From Mesorhizobium amorphae CCNWGS0123 (GTDB taxonomy: Bacteria > Pseudomonadota > Alphaproteobacteria > Rhizobiales > Rhizobiaceae), in contig NZ_CP015318.1 in the NCBI RefSeq assembly GCF_001686985.1, positions 1,610,001 through 1,674,000 on the forward strand: a DNA stretch of 64,000 bases, in the 5' to 3' direction. The translations under genes were made by a program, and so were the position numbers. The notes under the pieces are model-generated. The model was not told where the DNA came from. It made no database searches and saw nothing but the letters and a program-made list of their open reading frames with translations. Below are positions 48,972 through 57,715 of the stretch, in pieces; the stretch's first letter is position 1; each line of letters starts with the position of its first letter.

Positions 48972-49030
48972 GCTTTTGCGCAATTCCGAACGGAAACCGC
49001 TAAGCACTTTTCCAGGAATTGCTCCAGCCG
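48972..49030 (-). repeat. Palindromic intergenic repeat, family A, half copy
   Basis: Inverted relative to the copy at 12120: GCAATTCC (48980-48987) with GGAATTGC (49015-49022), inside it GGAAA with TTTTCC. Only the first palindrome is present. It fills the gap between convergent tadC and tadD. Confidence 0.7.
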
Positions 49031-49035
49031 TGCCT

Positions 49036-49857
49036 TCAGTTGGTGGCGGGCTTGTCCTTGTCCTGGTCCTTGAGCTGGCTCCAGGCGTTCTGCTGCGCAA
49101 GCATCTGGCGCAGATAGGCGACGTTGGCCTGTGCCTGCTCGGGCGAGAGCTCCTGCGAGGCGATCTTCTCTGCCTCGTCGAAGCGGCCCTGCAGGCCGAC
49201 GACCAAAGCCAGGTTCTGCCGGACCCGGCTGTCGGCGTTGGGCTGCTCGGCGGCCGAGCGCATATAGGTTTCTGCCGTGCGCAGATCGCCTTCCAGCACG
49301 TAGGACATGCCGAGATTGGACAGGATCGATGGTTCGTTCGGCTTGAGGTCGAGCGCCTTGCGGTAATTCTGGCGCGCTTCGTCCTTCTGCCCCAACTGGT
49401 CGAGAATGGCCGCTTCCGCAGAAACCAGCCGCCAGTCCGGATATTCCGGCGTCTGCGCGCGGCGAACCGCATCGAGCGCCGGCTCGAACTGCCCGTTGGC
49501 GGCCAGCGCCTTGCCATAGGCGGCAAGCACGTCGCGGTCCTTGGGGAAGGCAATCGCCAGCTTGCGCATGACGGCGAGCGACTGGTCGGCATCGCCGTCC
49601 ATCTGCAGTGCCGCCGCATAGTTCGTGGCGATGCGTTTGTCGTTGGGATTCTTGGCGTAGGACTCGCCGAGCGCTATCGTCGCGTTGTGCAGCTCGCCGG
49701 CGGCCATGGTCTCCAGTGGTTTGCCGCTGGAGCGGGAAATCGAGCCGGTCGTGAACTTGCTGGTGGTGCCGCAACCCGCTACGCTCGCCGCCAACGCCGC
49801 CAAGAATGCAGTGGTGATCAGACGCTTGCCTGTGATGTTCGACACTTTGATCGGCAT
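49036..49857 (-). CDS. tadD: TPR lipoprotein TadD
   Basis: 273 residues: lipoprotein signal with lipobox SVAGC (FLAALAASVAGCGTTSKF), then repeated TPR-type helices through about residue 240 (for example AIALGESYAKNPNDKRIATN and QNYRKALDLKPNEPSILSNL). TadD proteins help the CpaC secretin assemble in the outer membrane. Encoded convergently with tadC at the far end of the tad cluster. ATG 49857 chosen over a start seven codons upstream. Confidence 0.88.
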   Translation of the reverse strand: MPIKVSNITGKRLITTAFLAALAASVAGCGTTSKFTTGSISRSSGKPLETMAAGELHNATIALGESYAKNPNDKRIATNYAAALQMDGDADQSLAVMRKLAIAFPKDRDVLAAYGKALAANGQFEPALDAVRRAQTPEYPDWRLVSAEAAILDQLGQKDEARQNYRKALDLKPNEPSILSNLGMSYVLEGDLRTAETYMRSAAEQPNADSRVRQNLALVVGLQGRFDEAEKIASQELSPEQAQANVAYLRQMLAQQNAWSQLKDQDKDKPATN

Positions 49858-49982
49858 TGGCACCCGGTCTCCATTCACGCGGCCATTGCCTGGCCGTCTT
49901 CCCTCCCGCAGAAATATTCTGTTAACCCTAACGGACAGTTAAGAAACGCCGACTCGCGATGCGACCGGCCGGAGATCATCGT

Positions 49983-51347
49983 ATGCCTGTCGAACTTGTC
50001 GAACGCACGCTGCAGACTGCCTTGCCGGTTCATCTGGTGGCAAAGGGCGATCTGGAGGCAGCCGGTCTCGCGCCGTCGTCGATCGCCTGGGCCAAGGCCA
50101 ACGGCTTCTCCGGTGAAGCCGGCAGGACGCTTGTCGTTCCCGGCGAGAGCGGCGCGCTTGCCGGTGCGCTGTTCGGCATCGGCGATGGCGAGGGCATGCT
50201 TGCCGTCGGTGCCTTGGCGCGAGCCTTGCCGGAAGGCGACTGGCATTTTGCCTCCGACCCCTCGGAGCCCGAACTCGCGGCCATTGCGCTGGCGCTCGGC
50301 GGCTATGTCTTTACGCGTTACGGCAAGAAGTCAGGCAAGGCGCTGCGCTTCGCCTTGCCATCCGGCGCCGATGCGGCACGCGTCGGCCGCATCGTCGACG
50401 GCGTTTTCCTGACGCGCGATCTGGTCAACACGCCGACCAGCGACATGGGGCCCGACCATTTGGAGGTGGCGGTTCGGATGCTGGCCGCTGAGCATCAGGC
50501 CGAGGTGTCGGTGACGAGGGGCGACGACCTGCTTGCGCAGAACTTCCCCATGATCCATGCGGTCGGTCGCGCATCATCCGATGCGCCGCGCCTGATCGAC
50601 ATGAGATGGGGACCGGAGGGCGCGCCGAAGATAACGCTGGTCGGCAAGGGCGTTTGCTTCGATACGGGTGGTCTCGACATCAAGCCGTCATCGGGCATGC
50701 TGCTGATGAAGAAGGACATGGGCGGCGCCGCCAATGTGCTCGGCCTCGCTTCGATGATCATGGCCGCTGGATTGTACGTGCGGCTGCGCGTGCTCGTCCC
50801 CGCGGTCGAGAATTCGATTGCGGGAAATGCGTTCCGGCCGGGTGACGTGCTGACGAGCCGCAAGGGCATCACCGTCGAGATCGGCAACACGGACGCCGAG
50901 GGGCGGCTGGTGCTGGCCGATGCGCTGGCTTTGGCCGACGACGACGAACCGCAACTGCTGGTCGACATGGCGACGCTGACCGGAGCGGCCCGCGTTGCGC
51001 TTGGCCCCGACCTGCCGCCTTTCTACACCGGCGACGAGGCGCTGGCCGACGATCTCGCGGCAGCTTCCGTCATGGTCGAGGATCCGTTGTGGCGCATGCC
51101 GCTTTGGCGGCCCTATGATGCAAAACTGTCGTCGAAGATCGCCGACATCAACAACGTCACCACGGACGGTTTTGCCGGCTCGATCACCGCGGCACTGTTC
51201 CTCAAGCGGTTTGTCGAGAAGACTCACAGCTGGGTGCATTTCGACATCTTTGCCTGGAACCCGTCCGATCGCCCGCACGGCGTCGCCGGCGGCGAGGCGC
51301 AAGGCATTCGCGCGCTGGAGCGGATCATCTCGACACGTTACGGCTGA
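49983..51347 (+). CDS. Leucyl aminopeptidase family protein (M17)
   Basis: 454 residues, a dinuclear-metal cytosolic aminopeptidase. Metal and catalytic residues: GKGVCFDTGGLDIKPSSGML with Lys/Asp, the KKDMGGAANVLG loop, and the M17 signature NTDAEGRLVLADAL. The N-terminal non-catalytic domain is shorter than in PepA, closer to PepB-like members. ATG 49983 preferred over an ATG eight codons upstream. Divergent from tadD. Confidence 0.9.
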   Translation: MPVELVERTLQTALPVHLVAKGDLEAAGLAPSSIAWAKANGFSGEAGRTLVVPGESGALAGALFGIGDGEGMLAVGALARALPEGDWHFASDPSEPELAAIALALGGYVFTRYGKKSGKALRFALPSGADAARVGRIVDGVFLTRDLVNTPTSDMGPDHLEVAVRMLAAEHQAEVSVTRGDDLLAQNFPMIHAVGRASSDAPRLIDMRWGPEGAPKITLVGKGVCFDTGGLDIKPSSGMLLMKKDMGGAANVLGLASMIMAAGLYVRLRVLVPAVENSIAGNAFRPGDVLTSRKGITVEIGNTDAEGRLVLADALALADDDEPQLLVDMATLTGAARVALGPDLPPFYTGDEALADDLAAASVMVEDPLWRMPLWRPYDAKLSSKIADINNVTTDGFAGSITAALFLKRFVEKTHSWVHFDIFAWNPSDRPHGVAGGEAQGIRALERIISTRYG

Positions 51348-51417
51348 CCATCCAGAGCAGCCGGCAAAACTCTGAAACTGAAACGGAACCGAAACAATTT
51401 GGCGTCATGCTGGGGCG

Positions 51418-51768
51418 ATGTCGATCTCGATGCGTCCGAGCCAGGCCATGCGATTGTGGCAGCAGGTGATGCTGTCGCAGGTGCGCGACGGCGCGCCCGA
51501 TCTCACCATGCGCCAGACGGCGATCCTGTTCACCATCTATCTCGACCCGCCGCCGCACACTGTGCGCGGGCTGGCCGCAAGGCTCAACGTCACCAAGCCG
51601 GTCATCACCCGCGCGCTCGACACGATGGGCGCGCTGAAGCTGGTGTCGCGCCATCGCGACGAACTCGACAAGCGCAACGTGCTGATCAGGCGCACTGTCG
51701 AGGGCGCGCTCTTTGTCGAGCGCTTCGGCGATGGTATCGTTGCCAGGGCCCATGAACTGCCCATCTGA
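51418..51768 (+). CDS. MarR-family transcriptional regulator
   Basis: 116 residues, winged-helix MarR fold: LTMRQTAILFTIYLDPPPHT, the recognition helix LAARLNVTKPVITRALDTMG and the wing SRHRDELDKRNVLI. Short but complete at the DNA-binding part; dimerisation helices at the ends are brief. Ligand and targets unknown. Precedes an NlpC/P60 gene by 47 bases. Confidence 0.85.
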   Translation: MSISMRPSQAMRLWQQVMLSQVRDGAPDLTMRQTAILFTIYLDPPPHTVRGLAARLNVTKPVITRALDTMGALKLVSRHRDELDKRNVLIRRTVEGALFVERFGDGIVARAHELPI

Positions 51769-51815
51769 CCAATTGTCGATTTGCCCACCTTACCGATTAG
51801 AAACGAGTTGCCGAT

Positions 51816-52676
51816 TTGACCGCCAGGGATGCCCGCCTTCACGCCTTTCGTGCCGATCTCGCCGATGCGCGGCTGAAAGGCGAAGTTTCCGCCGATCGTT
51901 TCGTGCCCGGCCAGCCGGCGCGGATTTCGGTTTCCGTCGCCGATATCCGCAAGGCGCCGAGCTGGGATGCCGGGGTCAACACCCAGGCCCTGTTCGGCGA
52001 AGATGTCCTCGTCTTCGAGGAGAAGGAAGGCTGGGCCTGGATACAGGTCGAGCGGGACGGCTATGTCGGCTATGTCACCGACACCGTGCTGGGAGCGAGG
52101 GACCATCCGCCGACCCATACTGTCTCGGTGCCGCGCACCTTCCTCTATCCCGGTCCAGACCTGCGCTTTCCGATCAGCGGTCAGTTGTCGATGGGGTCGG
52201 CGGTGACGGTGACGGGTGCCGCGGAAACCCGCGGCACGCACTATGCTCTGCTGCCCTCTGGTCAGGCGGTCATTGCAGGCCATCTCAGGCCGATCGCGGA
52301 TAAGTCTGCCGACTATGTATCGGTCGCGGAAACTTTTCTCGGCACACCCTATCTCTGGGGCGGTGCCTCGGGCTTCGGCATCGACTGTTCCGGCCTCGTG
52401 CAACTGGCGATGCGCATGGCAGGCAAGGATGTGCTGCGTGATTCCGACATGCAGGCGGCGACCATCGGGGAGCCGCTCGAACCCGGCCCGGATTTCAGCG
52501 GGCTGTGTCGCGGCGACCTTGTCTTCTGGAAAGGCCATGTCGCCATCATGACCGACGCCGAGACCATGATCCACGCCAATGGCCACACCATGCTGGTGTC
52601 GCGCGAAGGGCTGAAGGACGCCATCGCCCGCATCGGCTATCTCTATGGCGGCCCGACGGGGTTCCGGCGGCCGTAG
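51816..52676 (+). CDS. NlpC/P60 family peptidoglycan hydrolase
   Basis: 286 residues: an N-terminal region with two SH3-like segments (QALFGEDVLVFEEKEGWAWI, GYVGYVTDTVLG) and a C-terminal NlpC/P60 domain (about 170-280). Catalytic Cys191 (IDCSGLVQL) and His241 (KGHVAIM) are present, with AETMIHANG near the third residue. No signal peptide, a feature common in this alphaproteobacterial branch. Start is a TTG at 51816; no ATG is nearby at the N-terminus, so the exact start is moderately certain. Confidence 0.85.
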   Translation: MTARDARLHAFRADLADARLKGEVSADRFVPGQPARISVSVADIRKAPSWDAGVNTQALFGEDVLVFEEKEGWAWIQVERDGYVGYVTDTVLGARDHPPTHTVSVPRTFLYPGPDLRFPISGQLSMGSAVTVTGAAETRGTHYALLPSGQAVIAGHLRPIADKSADYVSVAETFLGTPYLWGGASGFGIDCSGLVQLAMRMAGKDVLRDSDMQAATIGEPLEPGPDFSGLCRGDLVFWKGHVAIMTDAETMIHANGHTMLVSREGLKDAIARIGYLYGGPTGFRRP

Positions 52677-52688
52677 GCCTCTTCCTTC

Positions 52689-52710
52689 TCCCCGTAAACG
52701 GGGCGAGGAA
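52689..52710 (+). terminator. Hairpin after the NlpC/P60 gene
   Basis: CCCCGT-AA-ACGGGG with flanking partly complementary bases, about 10 bases after the stop. No T-tract. The core is also a frequent intergenic palindrome in Mesorhizobium genomes as far as I recall. Confidence 0.4.
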
Positions 52711-52779
52711 CGCGCTCTTCGATCACTTTTTGTTCCGAATCTGCTTGGCGTTCTCGCGCTGTCGCGCTACCTCTGGCGT

Positions 52780-55299
52780 GTGACAGAGCAGCCGCGCCTT
52801 GCCGAACAGAATGCCGCCGTCGTCCTGCCCGAGCCATTCGTCAGATGGTTCGCGCAAAAAGGCTGGGCGCCGCGCGCCCACCAGATCGAGTTGCTGGCGA
52901 GGACCCAGGCCGGGCAGTCCGTGCTGCTGATCGCGCCGACCGGCGCCGGCAAGACGCTGGCCGGCTTCATGCCGTCCCTGACGGAACTCGCCGATCGTCC
53001 CAGGCGAAAACCGGGCCAGGCGCATCGCGGCATCCACACGCTCTACATCTCGCCGCTGAAGGCTTTAGCCGTCGACATCGAGCGCAACCTCGGCAAGCCG
53101 GTGGAAGAGATCGGCCTGCCCGTCACAATAGAGACGCGCACCGGCGACACGCCCTCGCACAAGCGCCAGCGGCAGAAGCTGGTGCCACCGGATATCCTGC
53201 TGACGACGCCCGAACAACTGGCGCTGCTGATCGCGGCACCCGACGCCAGGCGCTTCTTCGAGGATCTGCGCTACGTGGTGCTCGACGAGCTGCACTCGCT
53301 GGTGATCTCGAAGCGCGGTCACCTGCTGGCGCTCGGTCTGGCGCGGCTGCGCAACTATGTGCCCAAGCTGCAGACCATAGGTCTGTCTGCCACCGTTGCG
53401 GAGCCCGATGAGTTGCGGCGTTGGTTGGTTAGCCAGAACCCGCTGGGCGGTATGGCAGAGCTGATCACCGTGGTCGGCGGCGCCAAGCCCGACATCTCGA
53501 TTCTCGATTCACAAGAACGCGTGCCGTGGTCGGGCCATTCGGCCCGCTACGCCATTCCGGAGATCTACGAGGCGATCAAGAAGCACCGCACGACGCTGCT
53601 GTTCGTCAACACCCGCAGCCAGGCCGAACTTCTATTCCAGGAGTTGTGGCGGGCGAACGAGGATTCGCTGCCGATTGCGCTCCATCACGGCTCGCTCGAT
53701 GTTGGCCAGCGCCGGCGCGTCGAGAAGGCTATGGGCGAGAATGCCCTGCGCGCCATCGTCGCCACCTCGACGCTCGATCTCGGCATCGACTGGGGCGATG
53801 TCGATCTGGTCGTCCATGTCGGTGCGCCGAAGGGCGCCAGTCGGCTTGCGCAGCGCATCGGCCGCGCCAACCACCGCATGGACGAACCGTCGAAGGCGAT
53901 CCTCATTCCGGCCAACCGCTTCGAGGTGCTGGAATGTCGCGCCGCCCTCGACGCCAACTATCTCGGCGCGCAGGACACGCCGCCGCTGATCAAGGGCGCG
54001 CTCGATGTGCTGTCGCAGCATGTGCTGGGTGTCGCCTGCGGTGCGCCCTTCGATGCCGATCTTCTGTTCGAGGAGGTGCGCAGTGCGGCACCCTATGCCG
54101 CCCTGGAGCGCGAGACTTTCGACCGCGTCGTCGACTTCGTCGCCACCGGCGGCTATGCGCTGAAGAACTACGAGCGCTACGCCCGCATCCGCAAGACGGT
54201 CGACGGGCTGTGGCGCGTCTCGCATCCGCGCGTCGCCCAGCAATACCGGCTGAACGTCGGCACCATCGTCGAGATGCCGGAACTCAATGTCCGCTATGTC
54301 AAGCAGGGGCGCGGCATGGCTGGCCGCGGCGGGCCGGTGCTTGGCAAGATCGAGGAATATTTTGCCGAAACGTTGCGCCCCGGCGACAATTTCCTGTTCG
54401 CCGGCAAGGTGCTGCGCTTCGAAGGCATCCGCGAGAATGAATGCGTCGTCTCCAGCGGCGCCGGTGCCAACATCATCGTGCCAAGTTATGCCGGCGGCAA
54501 GTTTCCGCTGTCGACCTATCTCGCCGAACAGGTGCGCGGCATGCTGGCCGACAGCAACCGCTGGCAGGCACTGCCGGAACAGGTCGCCGATTGGCTGCGG
54601 CTGCAGAAGGAGAAGTCGGTGCTGCCGAAGCGCGGCGACCTGCTGGTCGAGACCTTTCCGCGCGGCAACCGCCACTACATGGTCGCCTATCCCTTCGAAG
54701 GCCGGCTGGCGCATCAAACGCTCGGCATGCTCTTGACGCGACGGCTGGAGCGGGTAGGCGCCCGGCCACTCGGCTTCGTCGCCACCGACTATTCGCTGGC
54801 CGTCTGGGCGTTGGACGACATGGCAGCGCTGTTCAAGGCGAAGAAACCGTCGCTGGCAGCGCTGTTCGACGAGGACATGCTGGGCGACGATCTCGAAGCC
54901 TGGCTGAACGACAGCTGGATGCTGAAGCGCACCTTCCGCACCTGCGCGGTCATCGCCGGGCTGATCGAGAAGCGCTACCCCGGGCAGGAGAAGAGCGGCC
55001 GGCAGGTGACGGTGTCGGCCGACCTGATCTACGACGTGCTGCGCAGCCACGAGCCGGACCATATCCTGCTGCAGGCGACGCGCACAGACGCCTCCGCCGG
55101 CCTGCTCGATGTCAGCAGACTTGCCGAGATGCTCTCGCGTGTGCGCGGCCGAATCGTGCATAAGCATCTCGACCAGATCTCGCCGCTGGCGATACCGGTG
55201 ATGCTCGAGATCGGCAAGGAACCGGTCAATGGCGGCGCCAACGAGACGCTGCTGATGGAAGCCGCCGATCTGGTCGAGGAGGCCATGGGCCGAAGGTGA
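52780..55299 (+). CDS. Ligase-associated DEXH-box DNA helicase (Lhr-like)
   Basis: 839 residues. Superfamily 2 helicase core of the Lhr/MPH type: Walker A PTGAGKT ending at K58-T59, the DEXH-like LDELHSLVISKRGH, SATVAEPDELRRW, the C-terminal RecA domain (LLFVNTRSQAE, ATSTLDLGIDWGDVDLV, RLAQRIGRANHR), then the winged-helix and Lhr C-terminal domain. This is the subfamily found with an ATP-dependent DNA ligase, a beta-lactamase-fold exonuclease and PdeM. GTG 52780 chosen to give the usual length; no better start. Confidence 0.88.
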   Translation: MTEQPRLAEQNAAVVLPEPFVRWFAQKGWAPRAHQIELLARTQAGQSVLLIAPTGAGKTLAGFMPSLTELADRPRRKPGQAHRGIHTLYISPLKALAVDIERNLGKPVEEIGLPVTIETRTGDTPSHKRQRQKLVPPDILLTTPEQLALLIAAPDARRFFEDLRYVVLDELHSLVISKRGHLLALGLARLRNYVPKLQTIGLSATVAEPDELRRWLVSQNPLGGMAELITVVGGAKPDISILDSQERVPWSGHSARYAIPEIYEAIKKHRTTLLFVNTRSQAELLFQELWRANEDSLPIALHHGSLDVGQRRRVEKAMGENALRAIVATSTLDLGIDWGDVDLVVHVGAPKGASRLAQRIGRANHRMDEPSKAILIPANRFEVLECRAALDANYLGAQDTPPLIKGALDVLSQHVLGVACGAPFDADLLFEEVRSAAPYAALERETFDRVVDFVATGGYALKNYERYARIRKTVDGLWRVSHPRVAQQYRLNVGTIVEMPELNVRYVKQGRGMAGRGGPVLGKIEEYFAETLRPGDNFLFAGKVLRFEGIRENECVVSSGAGANIIVPSYAGGKFPLSTYLAEQVRGMLADSNRWQALPEQVADWLRLQKEKSVLPKRGDLLVETFPRGNRHYMVAYPFEGRLAHQTLGMLLTRRLERVGARPLGFVATDYSLAVWALDDMAALFKAKKPSLAALFDEDMLGDDLEAWLNDSWMLKRTFRTCAVIAGLIEKRYPGQEKSGRQVTVSADLIYDVLRSHEPDHILLQATRTDASAGLLDVSRLAEMLSRVRGRIVHKHLDQISPLAIPVMLEIGKEPVNGGANETLLMEAADLVEEAMGRR

Positions 55300-55320
55300 C
55301 GAACTGAGAGTGACGAGGGC

Positions 55321-56037
55321 ATGAATTTCTCGCTGGCGCGCACGTCGCTGATGGCAGAGGCCGACCTGGTCGGCATCGCCGGCGAGCGTGCGGTCTGCGA
55401 TCCGCGTGGCGTGCTCTATTTTCCCGAGCTTCGGCTGCTGGCGGTGTCCGACCTGCATCTCGAAAAAGGCTCGTCCTTTGCCCGCCGCGGTGCGCTGATC
55501 CCGCCTTACGACACCGGCGCCACCTTGCTCCGGCTGCAGGCGGTGATATCAGATTATCAGCCGGCGATCGTCATCAGCCTCGGCGACAGTTTCCATGACG
55601 GCGGCGGTGCCGGGCGCATGCATCAAAGTTTTCGCGAGCGCCTGGAGGCGCTGATGGCTGGCCGCGACTGGTTCTGGATCGCCGGCAATCATGATCCGGA
55701 CGCGCCGGCCGACCTGCCTGGTGACACCGTGCGCGAACTCGCCATCGGCGCGCTGCTGTTCCGGCATGAGCCATCGAAGGTGCGTGTCGAAGGCGAGATA
55801 TCAGGCCATCTGCACCCATGCGCCCGGATCGTCCAGCGTGGCCGCTCGGTGCGGCGGCGCTGCTTTGCCGCGGATGGCGGCCGCATGATCATGCCCGCCT
55901 TCGGCGCCTATACCGGCTCGCTCAACGTGCTCGACCACGCCTATGCCGGCCTGTTCCGCCGTGAGACGCTGATGGCCTATATGCTCGGTGCGGAGCGCAT
56001 CTTTGCCATTTCCGGCTCGATGCTCAGGCCAGGGTAA
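55321..56037 (+). CDS. pdeM: Ligase-associated metallophosphoesterase
   Basis: 238 residues of the calcineurin-like family. Metal motifs in order: DLHLEKGSSFARRG (about 50-63), LGDSFHDGG, AGNHDPD, and EISGHLHPCARI, plus GAYTGSLNVLDH near the end. It begins 21 bases after the helicase and is the partner gene in the ligase-associated DNA-damage-response set. Enzymatic substrate is unknown. Confidence 0.9.
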   Translation: MNFSLARTSLMAEADLVGIAGERAVCDPRGVLYFPELRLLAVSDLHLEKGSSFARRGALIPPYDTGATLLRLQAVISDYQPAIVISLGDSFHDGGGAGRMHQSFRERLEALMAGRDWFWIAGNHDPDAPADLPGDTVRELAIGALLFRHEPSKVRVEGEISGHLHPCARIVQRGRSVRRRCFAADGGRMIMPAFGAYTGSLNVLDHAYAGLFRRETLMAYMLGAERIFAISGSMLRPG

Positions 56038-56040
56038 AAC

Positions 56041-56976
56041 CTATCTGCCATAGTACAAAGTGACCGTGTGCTTGGCCTCGGCGAAGAACAGCCAGCGCTC
56101 GACCAGCATGCCGGCGAACTGGGCGAAGGCCGCGAGTACCGATGCGATCGCCGCCAACGGCCAAGGCAGAAAGATCGCCGCGAGCAACAGCAGAGCGGGC
56201 AAGGCGAAGGCCAAAATCTGCGTGATCAGCCGCAGCTTTGCGCCGTGCTTGCGCGCGATGCGAAAACCCATTTCCTTGAGAAGGTAATTTTCTTCTGTGT
56301 GCGGCCATTCCAGCGAGCGCACTGTGCCGCCAGTGAGCCCCGTCGCCGTATTGGCGGTGGTCGCGATCTCCAGCGCATCATTGTAGCGCCACGTCGCCAG
56401 CTTCCAGCCCCAGCCGAGCATCGTCACCAGCAGGGCGGCGGCAGCAATGGCGGTCGAGCCGATGGCGAAAACCTGCAGCAGCGCGTTCAGCAGCACGCTG
56501 CCGGTCATCGCCGAGAAGATCAGATAGCCAGGCAGCGTGAAGCGGCTGTGCCACTGGGCGATCGGCTTCAGCGAGGCATAGATCATGCCTGTGGTGCAGA
56601 CGGTGACGATCGCGCCGACGGCAGCCAGCAATCCGGCCAAGGTGACCCAGACACCCGTGCGGCCGAAAAACAGCCAGCCGATGCCGAACAGGCCGGCCGG
56701 AATGAAGGTCAGGACCGACGACACGCCCTCGCGCGACAGCCAGGAGCTGCGCCACTGCGAGAAGGCGCGCCAGGCCCGTTCCGGCCGGCCGAGATGGCCG
56801 GTCGACGACAGCAGGCCGGCGGCGATCAGGCCGAGCGCCAGCCCCATGCCGATGAGCCCGAACCAGAAATCAGGTGGGATTAAGCCCAATCCGCCGAGCA
56901 CGCCAAGCAGCGCCAGCAGGCCGTAGCCGGCACCGGTGGCGGTGGTGAAGAAGACGACGGAAAAGGCTGGATGCAT
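56041..56976 (-). CDS. DmsC/SoeC-type membrane anchor of a molybdoenzyme
   Basis: 311 residues with about eight hydrophobic helices and the DmsC pattern (HPAFSVVFFTTATGAGYGLL, GHLGRPERAWRAFSQWRSSW, LSREGV, GMIYASLKPIAQWHS). It exchanges electrons with quinone and anchors the A and B subunits. Starts four bases after the iron-sulfur subunit. Length fits SoeC (about 317 residues known) better than NrfD proteins. Confidence 0.88.
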   Translation of the reverse strand: MHPAFSVVFFTTATGAGYGLLALLGVLGGLGLIPPDFWFGLIGMGLALGLIAAGLLSSTGHLGRPERAWRAFSQWRSSWLSREGVSSVLTFIPAGLFGIGWLFFGRTGVWVTLAGLLAAVGAIVTVCTTGMIYASLKPIAQWHSRFTLPGYLIFSAMTGSVLLNALLQVFAIGSTAIAAAALLVTMLGWGWKLATWRYNDALEIATTANTATGLTGGTVRSLEWPHTEENYLLKEMGFRIARKHGAKLRLITQILAFALPALLLLAAIFLPWPLAAIASVLAAFAQFAGMLVERWLFFAEAKHTVTLYYGR

Positions 56977-56980
56977 CGGG

Positions 56981-57715
56981 TCAGTTCGAAAGCATGCGGT
57001 CGACCCAGCCGAGGAAACCGCCTTCGGCCCGCACCGGCTCGAGCGCGGGTGCGGCCACCGATGCGGCGCGTTGGGTGTGGGCGCGCGGCGGCAGGTACTT
57101 GTTGGTCGGGTGATAACCCATCTCGGGCATCAGGTCGACGCCGCCGCGATCCGCCACCAACTGAGAAACCGCCGAGGCGGGGTCGCCGAGATCGCCGAAA
57201 TGCCGGGCGCTGGTCGGGCAGGCGGCGACGCAGGCCGGCACGCGGTCTTCCTCGACCAGATTGTCGTTGTAGATGCGGTCGACGCACAGCGTGCATTTCT
57301 TCATGACGCCGACATCGGTGTCGAATTCGCGCGCGCCATAGGGGCAGGCCCAGCTGCACAATTTGCAGCCGATGCACTTGTCCTCATCGATCAGCACGAT
57401 GCCGTCCGAGGCGCGCTTGTAGGACGCGCCCGTCGGGCAGACGGTGACACAGGCCGGCGTCTCGCAATGCAGGCAGGAGCGCGGGAAGTTGACGGTGCGC
57501 CCGCCCATCTCCGTTATGTGCTCGTAGCTGTGCACGCGGTTGAACCAGACGCCGTCGACATTGCTGCCATAGGGGTCGATGTCGGTCAGCGGCGCCATGT
57601 GGCCGCCGGTGTTCCATTCCTTGCAGGCGGTGACGCAGGCCTGGCAGCCGACGCAGGTGTCGAGGTCGATGACCAGGCCGAGCCTTTTGTCGGTGTGGGC
57701 GGGAAGGCAGGTCAT
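56981..57715 (-). CDS. Iron-sulfur subunit (four 4Fe-4S), DmsB/SoeB type
   Basis: 244 residues with four ferredoxin-type cysteine clusters: CVGCQACVTACKEW, CLHCETPACVTVCPTG, CIGCKLCSWACPYG and CTLCVDRI with VPACVAACPT. Passes electrons between the molybdenum subunit and the membrane anchor. The ATG at 57715 overlaps the catalytic subunit stop by four bases. Confidence 0.93.
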   Translation of the reverse strand: MTCLPAHTDKRLGLVIDLDTCVGCQACVTACKEWNTGGHMAPLTDIDPYGSNVDGVWFNRVHSYEHITEMGGRTVNFPRSCLHCETPACVTVCPTGASYKRASDGIVLIDEDKCIGCKLCSWACPYGAREFDTDVGVMKKCTLCVDRIYNDNLVEEDRVPACVAACPTSARHFGDLGDPASAVSQLVADRGGVDLMPEMGYHPTNKYLPPRAHTQRAASVAAPALEPVRAEGGFLGWVDRMLSN

